A stretch of 14,559 nt of DNA. It comes from Burkholderiales bacterium (GTDB lineage: Bacteria > Pseudomonadota > Gammaproteobacteria > Burkholderiales > SG8-39). Positions within the stretch are counted from its first letter, which is position 1, and each line of letters starts with the position of its first letter. Position numbers and translations under genes: made by a program. Location of the stretch: NCBI GenBank assembly GCA_020846575.1, contig JADLDQ010000234.1, positions 1 to 14,559 on the forward strand, in the 5' to 3' direction. The notes under the pieces are model-generated. The model searched no databases and was not told the origin of the DNA. It saw only the letters and a list, made by a program, of their open reading frames with translations. Of the stretch, positions 7,460 to 14,399 are shown piece by piece.

Positions 7460-8446
7460 TCAACGCTTCTTGGCGAATCCGTACTTGGTCAGGAGCGCGC
7501 GCTCGGCCTTGTAGGCTTCGACCGCGTAGCGCGCGTACTCTGCCGGGCCCATGTAGCGAATGCCCTGGCCGAACTGCGTGATGATGTTCTGCACCGCCGC
7601 ATCCTCCAGCGATCTCTTGAAGGCGTCGTGCACGACCTGCACCGCCCGGGGGTCCATTCCTTTCGGACCACCCAGGCCCCACGGAGAATCGACCGCCACG
7701 TTGTAGCCCAGCTCCTTGAGCGTCGGCACGTCCTTCCAGCGCGGGGAGCGCTCCTCGCTGGCCATGGCGAGCAGCCTTGCCCTGCCGGAATCGACCAGGC
7801 GCCCGAAGCCGCCCGAGCCGTCGACGGACACCGCGATATGACGGCCGATGAACGCCTGCGCCAGGTCGGCGCTGCCCTTGTAGGGGATGGCCGTCCACTT
7901 GGAGCGCTCGTGCCCGGCGATTTCCTCCATGAGCAGGTGTGCGCTGTTGCCGAGCCCGGCCGGCACGCCGTAGCTGATCTTTTCAGGATGGGTCTTCGCA
8001 TACGCGACGAAATCCTGCCAGTTCCTCCACGGAGCGTCCGCGAGAACGGCAACGCCGAACTGCACGTTGGTGAGCCTGATGACGTATGTGATGTCGTCGA
8101 TAGGGTCGTAGCCGGCGTCCTCGACGACCGGAGAGCGGAATACCGCCAGCGTCAGCAGCGCCAGCGTATAGCCGTCAGGAGGCGAGTTCTTCATCTGGAC
8201 GATGCTGATCGCACCCCCTGCACCCGGCCTGTTCTCGATCACCACCGGCTGGCCGAGGCTCTTCGATGCCGCCTGAGCCATCAGGCGAACGACGCTGTCG
8301 GTGCTGCCTGCCGCGGGGAAACCCACCAGTATCTTGATCGGCCGGCTGGGAAAGTTCCCCGCGGACTGGGCCAGGGCCGGCGTCGCGACGGCGAGCAGCA
8401 GGACGGCTTCGAGGGCGCGCTTCAGAAGCAATGACATGGCTGACAT
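7460..8446 (-). CDS. Bug-family periplasmic solute receptor (TctC-like), copy 2
   Basis: Second Bug receptor, 328 aa. The signal peptide covers residues 1-26 (Lys9-Arg10, Leu/Ala core, cleavage after ALA). The mature part starts QSAGNFPSRPIKILVGF, then AAGSTDSVVR where copy 1 has the more typical PGGGAD, ENRPGAGGAIS, NSPPDGYTLAL and IPYKGSADLAQAF. ATG 8446 is firmly set by AGGAGG 6 nt upstream. It starts 19 nt after the ligase stop and ends 39 nt before copy 1. The two copies share the fold but little sequence, so they are old paralogs rather than a recent duplication and may bind different ligands. Confidence 0.9.
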   Translation of the reverse strand: MSAMSLLLKRALEAVLLLAVATPALAQSAGNFPSRPIKILVGFPAAGSTDSVVRLMAQAASKSLGQPVVIENRPGAGGAISIVQMKNSPPDGYTLALLTLAVFRSPVVEDAGYDPIDDITYVIRLTNVQFGVAVLADAPWRNWQDFVAYAKTHPEKISYGVPAGLGNSAHLLMEEIAGHERSKWTAIPYKGSADLAQAFIGRHIAVSVDGSGGFGRLVDSGRARLLAMASEERSPRWKDVPTLKELGYNVAVDSPWGLGGPKGMDPRAVQVVHDAFKRSLEDAAVQNIITQFGQGIRYMGPAEYARYAVEAYKAERALLTKYGFAKKR

Positions 8447-8452
8447 GGTCCA

Positions 8453-8458
8453 CCTCCT
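8453..8458 (-). promoter_or_regulatory. Consensus ribosome binding site of Bug receptor copy 2
   Basis: Full AGGAGG on the minus strand, 6 nt before ATG 8446. It is the strongest Shine-Dalgarno in the window, suggesting that receptor is made at a high level relative to its neighbours. Confidence 0.65.
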
Positions 8459-8465
8459 GGGGTCT

Positions 8466-10049
8466 TCAGATGCGCCGGTCCAGACCCTGCCAGTAGGGTT
8501 CAGCCAGGCGACGCTTGTAGATCTTGCCGTTATCGGCGCGGGGCAGCGCGGCTACGAACCGTATGACCTTGGGCAGCATGAACCTGGCGAGACGTTGCGC
8601 CAGATAGGCGCGGATTTCGTTCTCGTCGACCTGCGCCCCGGGCATCGTCTCGACGTAGGCCGCCAGCGCCTCGCCGTACTCCTCGTCGGGAATGCCGAAC
8701 ACCGCGTTGTCGCGCAGACCGGGCATGGCGTGCAGATGCGCCTCGATTTCAGCGGGATAGATGTTGACTCCGCCGGAGATGACCATGTCCGTCTTGCGGT
8801 CGCACAGGAAGAGGTAACCGTCCTCATCCACGTAGCCGATGTCTCCCGTGGCGACCAGGCCTGCGCGGTCGAGCTTCCGCCTTTCCCCGGGCAGATTGCG
8901 GTAGGTAAAGTCCGGGTAGAGCCGATTGATGGCGCAGATCTCCCCGGGCGTCGCCACCGGCGCCTCGCGCCCGTGCTCGTCGATCACCTTGAGTTTCGCC
9001 TGAGGGACGGGCCTGCCGAGCGTTCCGGGTTTGCGCAGAAACTCCTCGGCGTTCGCCAGGGTGATGAGTCCGGTCTCCGTCGTCCCGTAGAACTCGTGAA
9101 TGATCGGGCCCCACCATTCGATCATCTTTCTCTTGATGTCGAGCGGGCATGGTGCGGCCGAATGGATGACGTAGCGAAGCGAGGACAGATCGTGACGCCT
9201 GCGCGCCGGCTCCGGCAGGCGCAACAGCCTGATGAACATCACCGGCGGGAGGATGAGCTGCTGGATGCGATGCCCCTCGATCAGCTCGAGCAGACGCCGA
9301 GCGTCGAAGCGCGGCTCGATCACGATCACGCCGTCGGGCCCAAGAGCGGCCAGCGCGTTTCTCGCGTGCACGTTCGGCATGGCGTGGTAGAGCGGACCAC
9401 AGACGATGGTCCTGCACCCCTGGGTGAGTCCGAAGGCGCCACGCATCATCACCGACATGAGCCGCTCCCGCTCCGCGTCCGGATAGGGATTGCGCTGCAC
9501 GCCCTTTGGAATGCCCGTCGTACCGGAGGTGTAGACGATGGCGCCGCGGGAGGGCCGCGCCGGTGCGCTTGCCGGCGCATGAGCACAGAGCCATGACTCC
9601 CAGTCCGTGCCGCCAGGGGGGACTCCGCATTGAGCGTCCGCCAAGTCATAGGCCGCTGCGACTTCGCTGGGGGTTCTCACCCACAGCAGCCGGAGGCGAT
9701 CCGCGCCGGCGACCAGAGGGGCGAGATCGGCGTGTACGACCGCCGTGCGTGCGCCCGAGTCCCGAATCAGGAACTCGACCTCATCGGCCCGGCCGTGCCA
9801 GTTCGCGGGAACGGGGTAGGCGCCGAGGCGGCTCAGTGCGGCGGATGCCTCGAGGAACGCGATGTCATTGCGCAGCAGCAGCAGGACCGCGTCGTCCTCT
9901 CGCACCCCCAATGCTTCGAAACCGCTCACCGCGCGCGAGACGCGCTCCTCAAACGCCGCCAGGTCGATCTTCCGCTCGCCCATGACGATGCTTGCCGCGG
10001 TCCCCGGCGTGCGACGGCAGGGCGCTTGCGGCAGGTGCGGCTCGTTCAT
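8466..10049 (-). CDS. Acyl-CoA synthetase (class I adenylate-forming, FadD/steroid-CoA-ligase-like)
   Basis: Activates a carboxylic acid to acyl-AMP and then acyl-CoA using ATP. It has 527 aa from ATG 10049. Motifs are intact: P-loop YTSGTTGIPKG (173-183), YGTTET (321-326), TGDIGY (401-406), hinge DRKTDMVISGGVNIYP (417-432) and the adenylation lysine Lys509 in DNGKIYKRR. The stretch HSAAPCP, then MIEWWGPI before YGTTET, recalls FadD-type ligases of steroid, terpenoid and aromatic acids, but that does not fix the substrate. ATG 10049 is the first in-frame start near the domain boundary, 59 nt after the upstream ligase stop. It lacks a good Shine-Dalgarno; the next ATG (about 9983) has none either and would cut into the domain. 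It may be translated by coupling or from leaderless-like initiation. Confidence 0.9.
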   Translation of the reverse strand: MNEPHLPQAPCRRTPGTAASIVMGERKIDLAAFEERVSRAVSGFEALGVREDDAVLLLLRNDIAFLEASAALSRLGAYPVPANWHGRADEVEFLIRDSGARTAVVHADLAPLVAGADRLRLLWVRTPSEVAAAYDLADAQCGVPPGGTDWESWLCAHAPASAPARPSRGAIVYTSGTTGIPKGVQRNPYPDAERERLMSVMMRGAFGLTQGCRTIVCGPLYHAMPNVHARNALAALGPDGVIVIEPRFDARRLLELIEGHRIQQLILPPVMFIRLLRLPEPARRRHDLSSLRYVIHSAAPCPLDIKRKMIEWWGPIIHEFYGTTETGLITLANAEEFLRKPGTLGRPVPQAKLKVIDEHGREAPVATPGEICAINRLYPDFTYRNLPGERRKLDRAGLVATGDIGYVDEDGYLFLCDRKTDMVISGGVNIYPAEIEAHLHAMPGLRDNAVFGIPDEEYGEALAAYVETMPGAQVDENEIRAYLAQRLARFMLPKVIRFVAALPRADNGKIYKRRLAEPYWQGLDRRI

Positions 10050-10108
10050 CGGGGGCAGGCCAGCGCCGTAAGGGAGTTCGTGTTCATGTGTTGCTCGCCC
10101 GCCAGGCT

Positions 10109-11725
10109 CTAGCGCTCCGGTGCAGGGATCCCCGCAGCCGCGCGATCCCAGGTGCCGGGCGTCACGCCGTCTTTGCGCAACTCGTACTTGAGTACCTTGC
10201 CCGTCGGGTTGCGCGGCAGATCGCTGCGCAGTTCGATGTAGCGCGGAAGCGCGAAGCGCGGCACACGAGGTATCGCCCAGGTCCACAAATCTTGCGCCGA
10301 GAGCGCGGTCCCCGCGCGCGGGACGGCGACGATCTTGACCTCGTCCTCGCCCCACTCGCACGGCACGGCATGGGCAGCCACCATCTGGAGGTCGGGATGA
10401 GCGAGGAACGCCTGTTCCAGTTCAAGCGACGAGATGTTCTCGCCGCCGCGGCGCATGCGGTCGTCGCCCCGATCCGAGAAGTAGAGGTATCCCTCCTCGT
10501 CCTGCCAGCCGAAATCGCCGCTGTGCCACCACAGGTTGCTGCACCGCTCCCAGCTTGCCTGGGGGTTTCGCCAATAGCCGGAAAACATGACATTCGGCTG
10601 GCGCGGGCGGTACGCGATCTCCCCCACCTGACAGCGGCTCACTTCCCGATCGACCTCATCGACGACCCGCACGTCGAACGAGTCCGTCGGCAGGCCTATC
10701 GTCCGCTCGCGCAGCGGATGTCCGCGCAGCGTCGCGAGAAATGCGGCCTCGGTCTGACCGTACATGCGCAGGTCGGAGCACCCGATACCGAAACGTTCCT
10801 TCAGCCGCGCGGCGGTTTCGCTGGACCAGGCGCTCGCCAGGACTCGCACCTTGCCGAAGCAGCGTCGCGAGGCGGCCGTGTCAGGCGCGGCGGCGACGAG
10901 CGAGGCCATCGTTCCCATCAGGTGCACGTAACTCGCCTTGGTGCGCTCGACCTCGTCCCACAGCCCGCTGACCGAAAAGCGCCTCGCGAAGTGGGCACCG
11001 GCGCCGAGCACGAGGTTCAGCACCAGATGCGCGGTGGCCGCGAGATGAAACAAGGGCAGCGGGCTGTAGAGCACCTCCTCGCGCTGGCGGGGCGCATTCT
11101 GCTGCAGCAGGCGGGCGTAGTTGCACAGGTAGTTGTGGCTGATCAGGCAGCCTTTCGACCGTCCCGTGGTGCCGGAGGTATAGATGAGATGGCTGATGCC
11201 GTCGGGCTCGGGCTGGAACGCCGGCCGGCCTGCGCCGGCCGAGAGATAGTCGTCGAAGTCTGCGCAGTGACCGTACGGCCACGCACCCGCCGCCTGGTGC
11301 AGCAGGAGCCGGCAGCGTGCCGGAAGCGATTCGCGCACCGTCGCCAGGGCATCCACACAGGCGCCGTCGACGATGAGCAGCGCCGGCTCCGAATCCACGA
11401 GCTGGTGACGCAACCATTCGCCGCGGAACGACGTGTTCACGGGGGCCCAGATCGCACCGTGCTTCATGCATCCCAGCATGGCGACGATGAGGGAAATCCC
11501 GTTGTCCATCAGCGCCGCCACCCGGTCTGCGGTCCTCACGCCGCACTCCGAAAGAAAATTGGCGAACTGATCGGAACGTCGATCGAGATCGGAAAAATCG
11601 ATCCGTCCATCGCCGGCCGAGAAGTAGCCCGCCGCGCCGCGCGCCACGGATTGGCGCAAGGCGATGAGCGGCGAGTGCGGAAACTGCAGCCCTGCGTCGG
11701 CTTGCGACCCGGGGTTTCCGCTCAT
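10109..11725 (-). CDS. CaiC-like acyl-CoA ligase (crotonobetaine/carnitine-CoA-ligase-like)
   Basis: Second class I adenylate-forming ligase, 538 aa. Motifs: YTSGTTGRSKG (182-192), MYGQTE (321-326), SGDFGW (402-407), hinge DRGDDRMRRGGENISS (418-433) and adenylation lysine Lys510 in PTGKVLKYELR. The hinge with RRGGEN is characteristic of CaiC and relatives, clearly different from the ISGGVN hinge of the other ligase, so the two belong to separate branches. The start ATG 11725 overlaps the thiolase-like stop as ATGA (4 nt), a classic coupling arrangement. No carnitine genes (CaiA, CaiB-type transferase, CaiT) surround it, so a carnitine role is doubtful. It more likely activates the acid, or a shortened intermediate, of this pathway. 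Confidence 0.9.
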   Translation of the reverse strand: MSGNPGSQADAGLQFPHSPLIALRQSVARGAAGYFSAGDGRIDFSDLDRRSDQFANFLSECGVRTADRVAALMDNGISLIVAMLGCMKHGAIWAPVNTSFRGEWLRHQLVDSEPALLIVDGACVDALATVRESLPARCRLLLHQAAGAWPYGHCADFDDYLSAGAGRPAFQPEPDGISHLIYTSGTTGRSKGCLISHNYLCNYARLLQQNAPRQREEVLYSPLPLFHLAATAHLVLNLVLGAGAHFARRFSVSGLWDEVERTKASYVHLMGTMASLVAAAPDTAASRRCFGKVRVLASAWSSETAARLKERFGIGCSDLRMYGQTEAAFLATLRGHPLRERTIGLPTDSFDVRVVDEVDREVSRCQVGEIAYRPRQPNVMFSGYWRNPQASWERCSNLWWHSGDFGWQDEEGYLYFSDRGDDRMRRGGENISSLELEQAFLAHPDLQMVAAHAVPCEWGEDEVKIVAVPRAGTALSAQDLWTWAIPRVPRFALPRYIELRSDLPRNPTGKVLKYELRKDGVTPGTWDRAAAGIPAPER

Positions 11726-12858
11726 GGCCTCGCCTCGGTGCGCGTCAGCACCTGCACGATGCAGGTGGAACCGGCGCCCAGCAGATGACACATACCCACC
11801 CGGTCGTTTTCGTGCGTGCGGAAGCGGCGCAGCGTCTCCAGCAGTTGACACACGCCCGTCGGCCCGGCCGGATGGCCGCGGGCGATAAGGCCGCCGTCGG
11901 TCGAGACTTCCGGCAGGCCGAAGTTCGCGCGCGAGCCGGGGCCGAAGGCGCCCTGCTCGAGGAGGCGCTCGGTCTCGCCCGCAGGACTCAGGCCGATCAG
12001 TTCGTAGTAGACCAGTTCCTCGATGGCGAAAGCGTCGTGAACCTGGACGACGTCGAGATCCCGGGGGCCTGCGCCGGCCCGCTCCAGGGCGGCAGCAACC
12101 GTGCTCTGAGTGATCTGCGGCGGGCCGACCACAGCTCCCTCGAAGATGTGGTGCTCGCCGTATACCTCCGATTGCGCCTCGCTGGCGGCCAGCCGTGCGA
12201 TCGGCCACCGTAGCCCGGGCAGGCGGCGCAATCCCTCCCGGGATGCGAGCACGAGCGCGGCCGCACCGAACACCCACGGCGTGCACATCATGGCGTTCAG
12301 GGGAGGCGCGACCATCTTGCTGGCAAGAACTTCGTCTGCCGTGACCTCGTGGTCCGCCTGGCGCGCGGCATAGGGGTTGCTGCGCGCGTAGTTCCAGTTC
12401 TTCGCGGCCACCATCGCCAGATGCCTTGGCCGTGTGCCGGTCTCCAGTATGCGTCGCTGCGCCCACATGGCAAACAGCGCAACGGGCGGGAGAAAACCCT
12501 GCGCCTTGAACGGATCCTCGGCGCGCTCGGGCAGGTCGTAGCCCATGACGAGCACGATATCGTGCCGCCCGGACTGGATCGCGAGCGCTGCATGGTGCGC
12601 GGCCGCAAGGCCGCTCGCCGACGCGTTGACGATGTGATGGACGGGAATGCCGGTCAGTCCGAACTCCTTGGCCACCGCAACCGCGCGGGGCGAGTTCGCC
12701 TGCGCGACGCCGGCGTAGAAGGCGTCGATCTCCTGAAATGTGCACCCCACGTCCTTCAGCGCGGCAACGCCGGCCTCACGCGCCACCTGCCGCCCCATCC
12801 CCAGCGGGTATGCCTTGATCGGGGCCATGCCTCCCCCGACGACGAACACTTCACGCAC
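11722..12858 (-). CDS. Thiolase-like protein (SCPx/Ltp2 type) lacking both catalytic cysteines
   Basis: Member of the SCP2-thiolase/Ltp2-like branch, 378 aa from GTG 12858. The start is set by GGAG 8 nt upstream and by the family-typical VREVFVVGGG beginning. The loop that normally holds the nucleophile (NACASG) reads NASASG, giving Ser80. The HDCF motif, whose Cys is catalytic in SCP2-thiolases, reads HDAF (274-277). The GHP histidine is kept (His329 in LIARGHPAGPTG), and the C-terminal loop is CHLLGAGSTC (357-366). The Ser codon is TCG, two changes away from any Cys codon, so a single read error cannot explain it. It overlaps the DUF35 gene by 8 nt and the next ligase by 4 nt. Thiolysis seems unlikely; retro-aldol or Claisen cleavage with the DUF35 partner, as in Ltp2-ChsH2, is the leading idea. 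A regulatory or inactive subunit is the alternative. Confidence 0.88.
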   Translation of the reverse strand: MREVFVVGGGMAPIKAYPLGMGRQVAREAGVAALKDVGCTFQEIDAFYAGVAQANSPRAVAVAKEFGLTGIPVHHIVNASASGLAAAHHAALAIQSGRHDIVLVMGYDLPERAEDPFKAQGFLPPVALFAMWAQRRILETGTRPRHLAMVAAKNWNYARSNPYAARQADHEVTADEVLASKMVAPPLNAMMCTPWVFGAAALVLASREGLRRLPGLRWPIARLAASEAQSEVYGEHHIFEGAVVGPPQITQSTVAAALERAGAGPRDLDVVQVHDAFAIEELVYYELIGLSPAGETERLLEQGAFGPGSRANFGLPEVSTDGGLIARGHPAGPTGVCQLLETLRRFRTHENDRVGMCHLLGAGSTCIVQVLTRTEARP

Positions 12859-13153
12859 GGCGGAATCTCCAGCCTTGTTCGGGGTCGGCTTCGAGCACGT
12901 ACGATGCACCGATCTCATGGACCCCGGGAGCGAGCCGAGTGAGGATTCGCGGGCCCTCCGGCAGATCGACCTGCCCGTATGCGACCTGGGCGAACTCCGT
13001 CCAGGCGTAGAGGACGCCCGTGGTCGAGAGTTCGACCGGCTCACACGGCCGCAGGCTCCCATCGACGGCAAACTGTCTCGGCGGATAGCAGGCGACGCCT
13101 GTGCCCGGGTCTCGGCTGCCGAGCAGGCGCAGCGGATTCGCCTGGAAGCTCAC
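12851..13153 (-). CDS. Short DUF35 OB-fold protein, partner of the thiolase-like enzyme
   Basis: A 100-residue protein resembling the DUF35/ChsH2 C-terminal type. The N-terminal segment GSRDPGTGVACYPPR (12-26) occupies the place of the zinc ribbon; only Cys22 and Cys37 occur, so the usual four-cysteine CxxC...CxxC site is absent. The OB part follows: CEPVELSTTGVLYAWTEF (37-54), then YGQVDLPEGPRILTRL (59-74). DUF35 proteins normally sit beside and bind thiolase-like enzymes, and this gene overlaps that gene by 8 nt. The GTG start at 13153 has GGGAG 6 nt upstream. It is shorter than typical members (roughly 120-140 aa), lacking the N-terminal helix. Confidence 0.82.
   Translation of the reverse strand: MSFQANPLRLLGSRDPGTGVACYPPRQFAVDGSLRPCEPVELSTTGVLYAWTEFAQVAYGQVDLPEGPRILTRLAPGVHEIGASYVLEADPEQGWRFRRA
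12867..12870 (-). promoter_or_regulatory. Ribosome binding site deciding the thiolase-like start
   Basis: Minus-strand GGAG, 8 nt before GTG 12858, inside the end of the DUF35 gene. The frame stays open another 71 codons upstream, but that extension is the DUF35 gene read out of frame. Confidence 0.55.
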
Positions 13154-13156
13154 TTG

Positions 13157-13164
13157 CCTCTCCC
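13157..13164 (-). promoter_or_regulatory. Ribosome binding site of the DUF35 gene
   Basis: Minus-strand GGGAGAGG; the GGGAG part is 6 nt before GTG 13153. It supports this GTG as the start of the first enzyme gene in the run. Confidence 0.5.
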
Positions 13165-13189
13165 TGTCTGGCCTTCAGTGCAGGCATGA

Positions 13190-13218
13190 ATTGGAGCACG
13201 GACCGGGCGAAAAGTAAA
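13190..13218 (-). promoter_or_regulatory. Candidate weak promoter before the catabolic run
   Basis: On the minus strand TTTACT (13213-13218) and TCCAAT (13190-13195) are 17 nt apart, each matching four of six bases of the sigma70 consensus. The pair lies in the 72-nt gap between the TetR stop and the DUF35 start, where a promoter would be expected. The match is weak and could be chance. Confidence 0.25.
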
Positions 13219-13225
13219 TCCAGAG

Positions 13226-13960
13226 TTAGTTTTTTCCCGGCGCGGCCCTGGGCAACCCGCGGCCGCCGTCTCTTGCGGATCCTCTGCGCGCGGAGCCTCT
13301 GCGGCGAGCGCTCGTTCCACCGCCCTCGGGGGCTGCCTCGCCACGCCAGCCGATCGCCTTCAGGATGAGCGTCATCAGGACCTGCACCGCGACTTCGTCG
13401 GCGACGTGGCGCTCGGGGAAGTCGCCGCCCTTGGCCGTCCAGTTGTAGCACGAGTACTCGATCATCGAACAGAGCGCGGAAGCGGCCATCTCCGCGTCCA
13501 GCCCCGGGCAGTAGCCTTCACCTTGCGCATCGCGGATGACCATCGCCAGCGCCTTGATGCCGAATCGGCGGAAATCGCGCCATCGGCTCGCGAATTCGCG
13601 GTCGACCATGGAAAGCTGAAACGCCGCTGTCGCAATCGGCCAGTTCTCGCGATAGATGCGCCAGAACATGGAGACGGAACTTCCGATGTTCGCCAGGGGG
13701 CTCTCGCCCGGATCGACTGGACGATTGATGGACCGGCGCAACTGGGTCCGGAACTCCTCGAGCAGCTCCGAGAGCAGCTCCTCCTTGCTGGCGAAGTAGA
13801 TGTAGAAGGCCCCGGGTGAGCGGTCGGCCGCCGCCATGATGTCGGCGATCTTGGCCTTGTGAAACCCGTCGATGGCGAAGACGCGCTTGGCGCCCCGGCG
13901 AATCGCGTGACGGGTCATGTCTCCCTTGGTGGTTCTGGGCGGCTTCTTCGGTGCATCCAT
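13226..13960 (-). CDS. TetR-family transcriptional regulator
   Basis: Probable repressor of the catabolic genes directly downstream on the same strand. It has 244 aa from ATG 13960; an in-frame GTG at 13978 would add six residues, and neither has a clear Shine-Dalgarno. The N-terminal helix-turn-helix spans about 18-62: AIRRGAKRVFAIDGF, then KIADIMAAADRSPGAFYIYF and SKEELL, the standard TetR pattern with the FYxYF recognition end. The ligand domain runs to about 205. The last 36 residues form a Gly/Arg/Ser-rich tail with RGSARRGSAR, unusual for the family and possibly the result of an old 3' frameshift. TetR regulators beside acyl-CoA genes usually respond to an acyl-CoA; that is inferred here. 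Confidence 0.9.
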   Translation of the reverse strand: MDAPKKPPRTTKGDMTRHAIRRGAKRVFAIDGFHKAKIADIMAAADRSPGAFYIYFASKEELLSELLEEFRTQLRRSINRPVDPGESPLANIGSSVSMFWRIYRENWPIATAAFQLSMVDREFASRWRDFRRFGIKALAMVIRDAQGEGYCPGLDAEMAASALCSMIEYSCYNWTAKGGDFPERHVADEVAVQVLMTLILKAIGWRGEAAPEGGGTSARRRGSARRGSARDGGRGLPRAAPGKN

Positions 13961-13964
13961 CGGC

Positions 13965-13983
13965 GAATCATAAATCACAATTC
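13965..13983. promoter_or_regulatory. Candidate operator: imperfect palindrome at the TetR start
   Basis: GAATCATAAATCACAATTC is a 19-nt imperfect palindrome (GAAT/ATTC ends, 12 matching positions including some inside) lying across the TetR start region. It is AT-rich in an otherwise GC-rich window. TetR proteins often bind such sites near their own gene. No second copy was found in the 13154-13225 gap, which weakens the case. Confidence 0.25.
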
Positions 13984-14003
13984 AGTTCTGGCCGCGGGGG
14001 TGA

Positions 14004-14399
14004 TGGCGCGCGGTTCGTGGCGCTCTCGATACGCAGCTGCGCCAGACCGACCGGCACACGCCCTCCCAGTTGGCGCTTCACTTGATCGCCGACAACGACA
14101 GCACGCATAAGCATGCCCGCGTCAAAGCCTGTTTGGCTCGCCACCCGCGCTTTCACATGCACTTTGTGCCGGCCTCCGGCTCCTGGCTGAATCGGGTGGA
14201 ACGCTGCTTCTGCGACTTGAGCGAAGACGCCATCGGTGATGGCAGCTTTCGCAGCATGCGCGAACTCACCCTGGCCCTCGAAAGCTATCTCGGCGAGCGC
14301 AATCTGCATCCCAAACCCTATTGCTGGAGTGCTGAAGGTGAAGACATCCTGGGAAAGATCCGGCGGGCACGCGAGGCGACTGCTTCTCAGGTGGCCTGA
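14004..14399 (+). pseudogene. 3' remnant of an IS630-family transposase
   Basis: C-terminal part of a DDE transposase, open from 14004 (after TGA 14001-14003) to TGA 14397-14399, about 131 codons. Typical IS630 features are HLIADNDSTHKH (second acidic residue of DDE), ARHPRFHMHFVP, SGSWLNRVERCF (the final Glu), FRSMRELTLALESYL and LHPKPYCW, ending ILGKIRRARE. Recognisable similarity starts around LDTQLRQTDRHTPSQ, so the first half of the transposase, with the first Asp, is missing and there is no start codon with a binding site. It is therefore inactive. The broken end lies only about 45 nt upstream of the oppositely oriented TetR gene. Confidence 0.85.

Noticed and set aside
6182..8434. Plus-strand open frame of about 750 codons opposite the dehydrogenase and Bug receptor genes
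   Set aside because: Antisense to well-supported genes, no domain, composition typical of a shadow frame.
10050..10361. N-terminal extension of the second ligase frame
   Set aside because: It overlaps the end of the CaiC-like gene, is Arg/Gly-rich and adds no domain; ATG 10049 gives the normal family length.
11726..12745. Long N-terminal extension of the CaiC-like ligase frame
   Set aside because: It lies over the thiolase-like gene in another frame and translates to low-complexity Arg/Gly/Ala sequence; the ATG at 11725 coupled as ATGA is the natural start.
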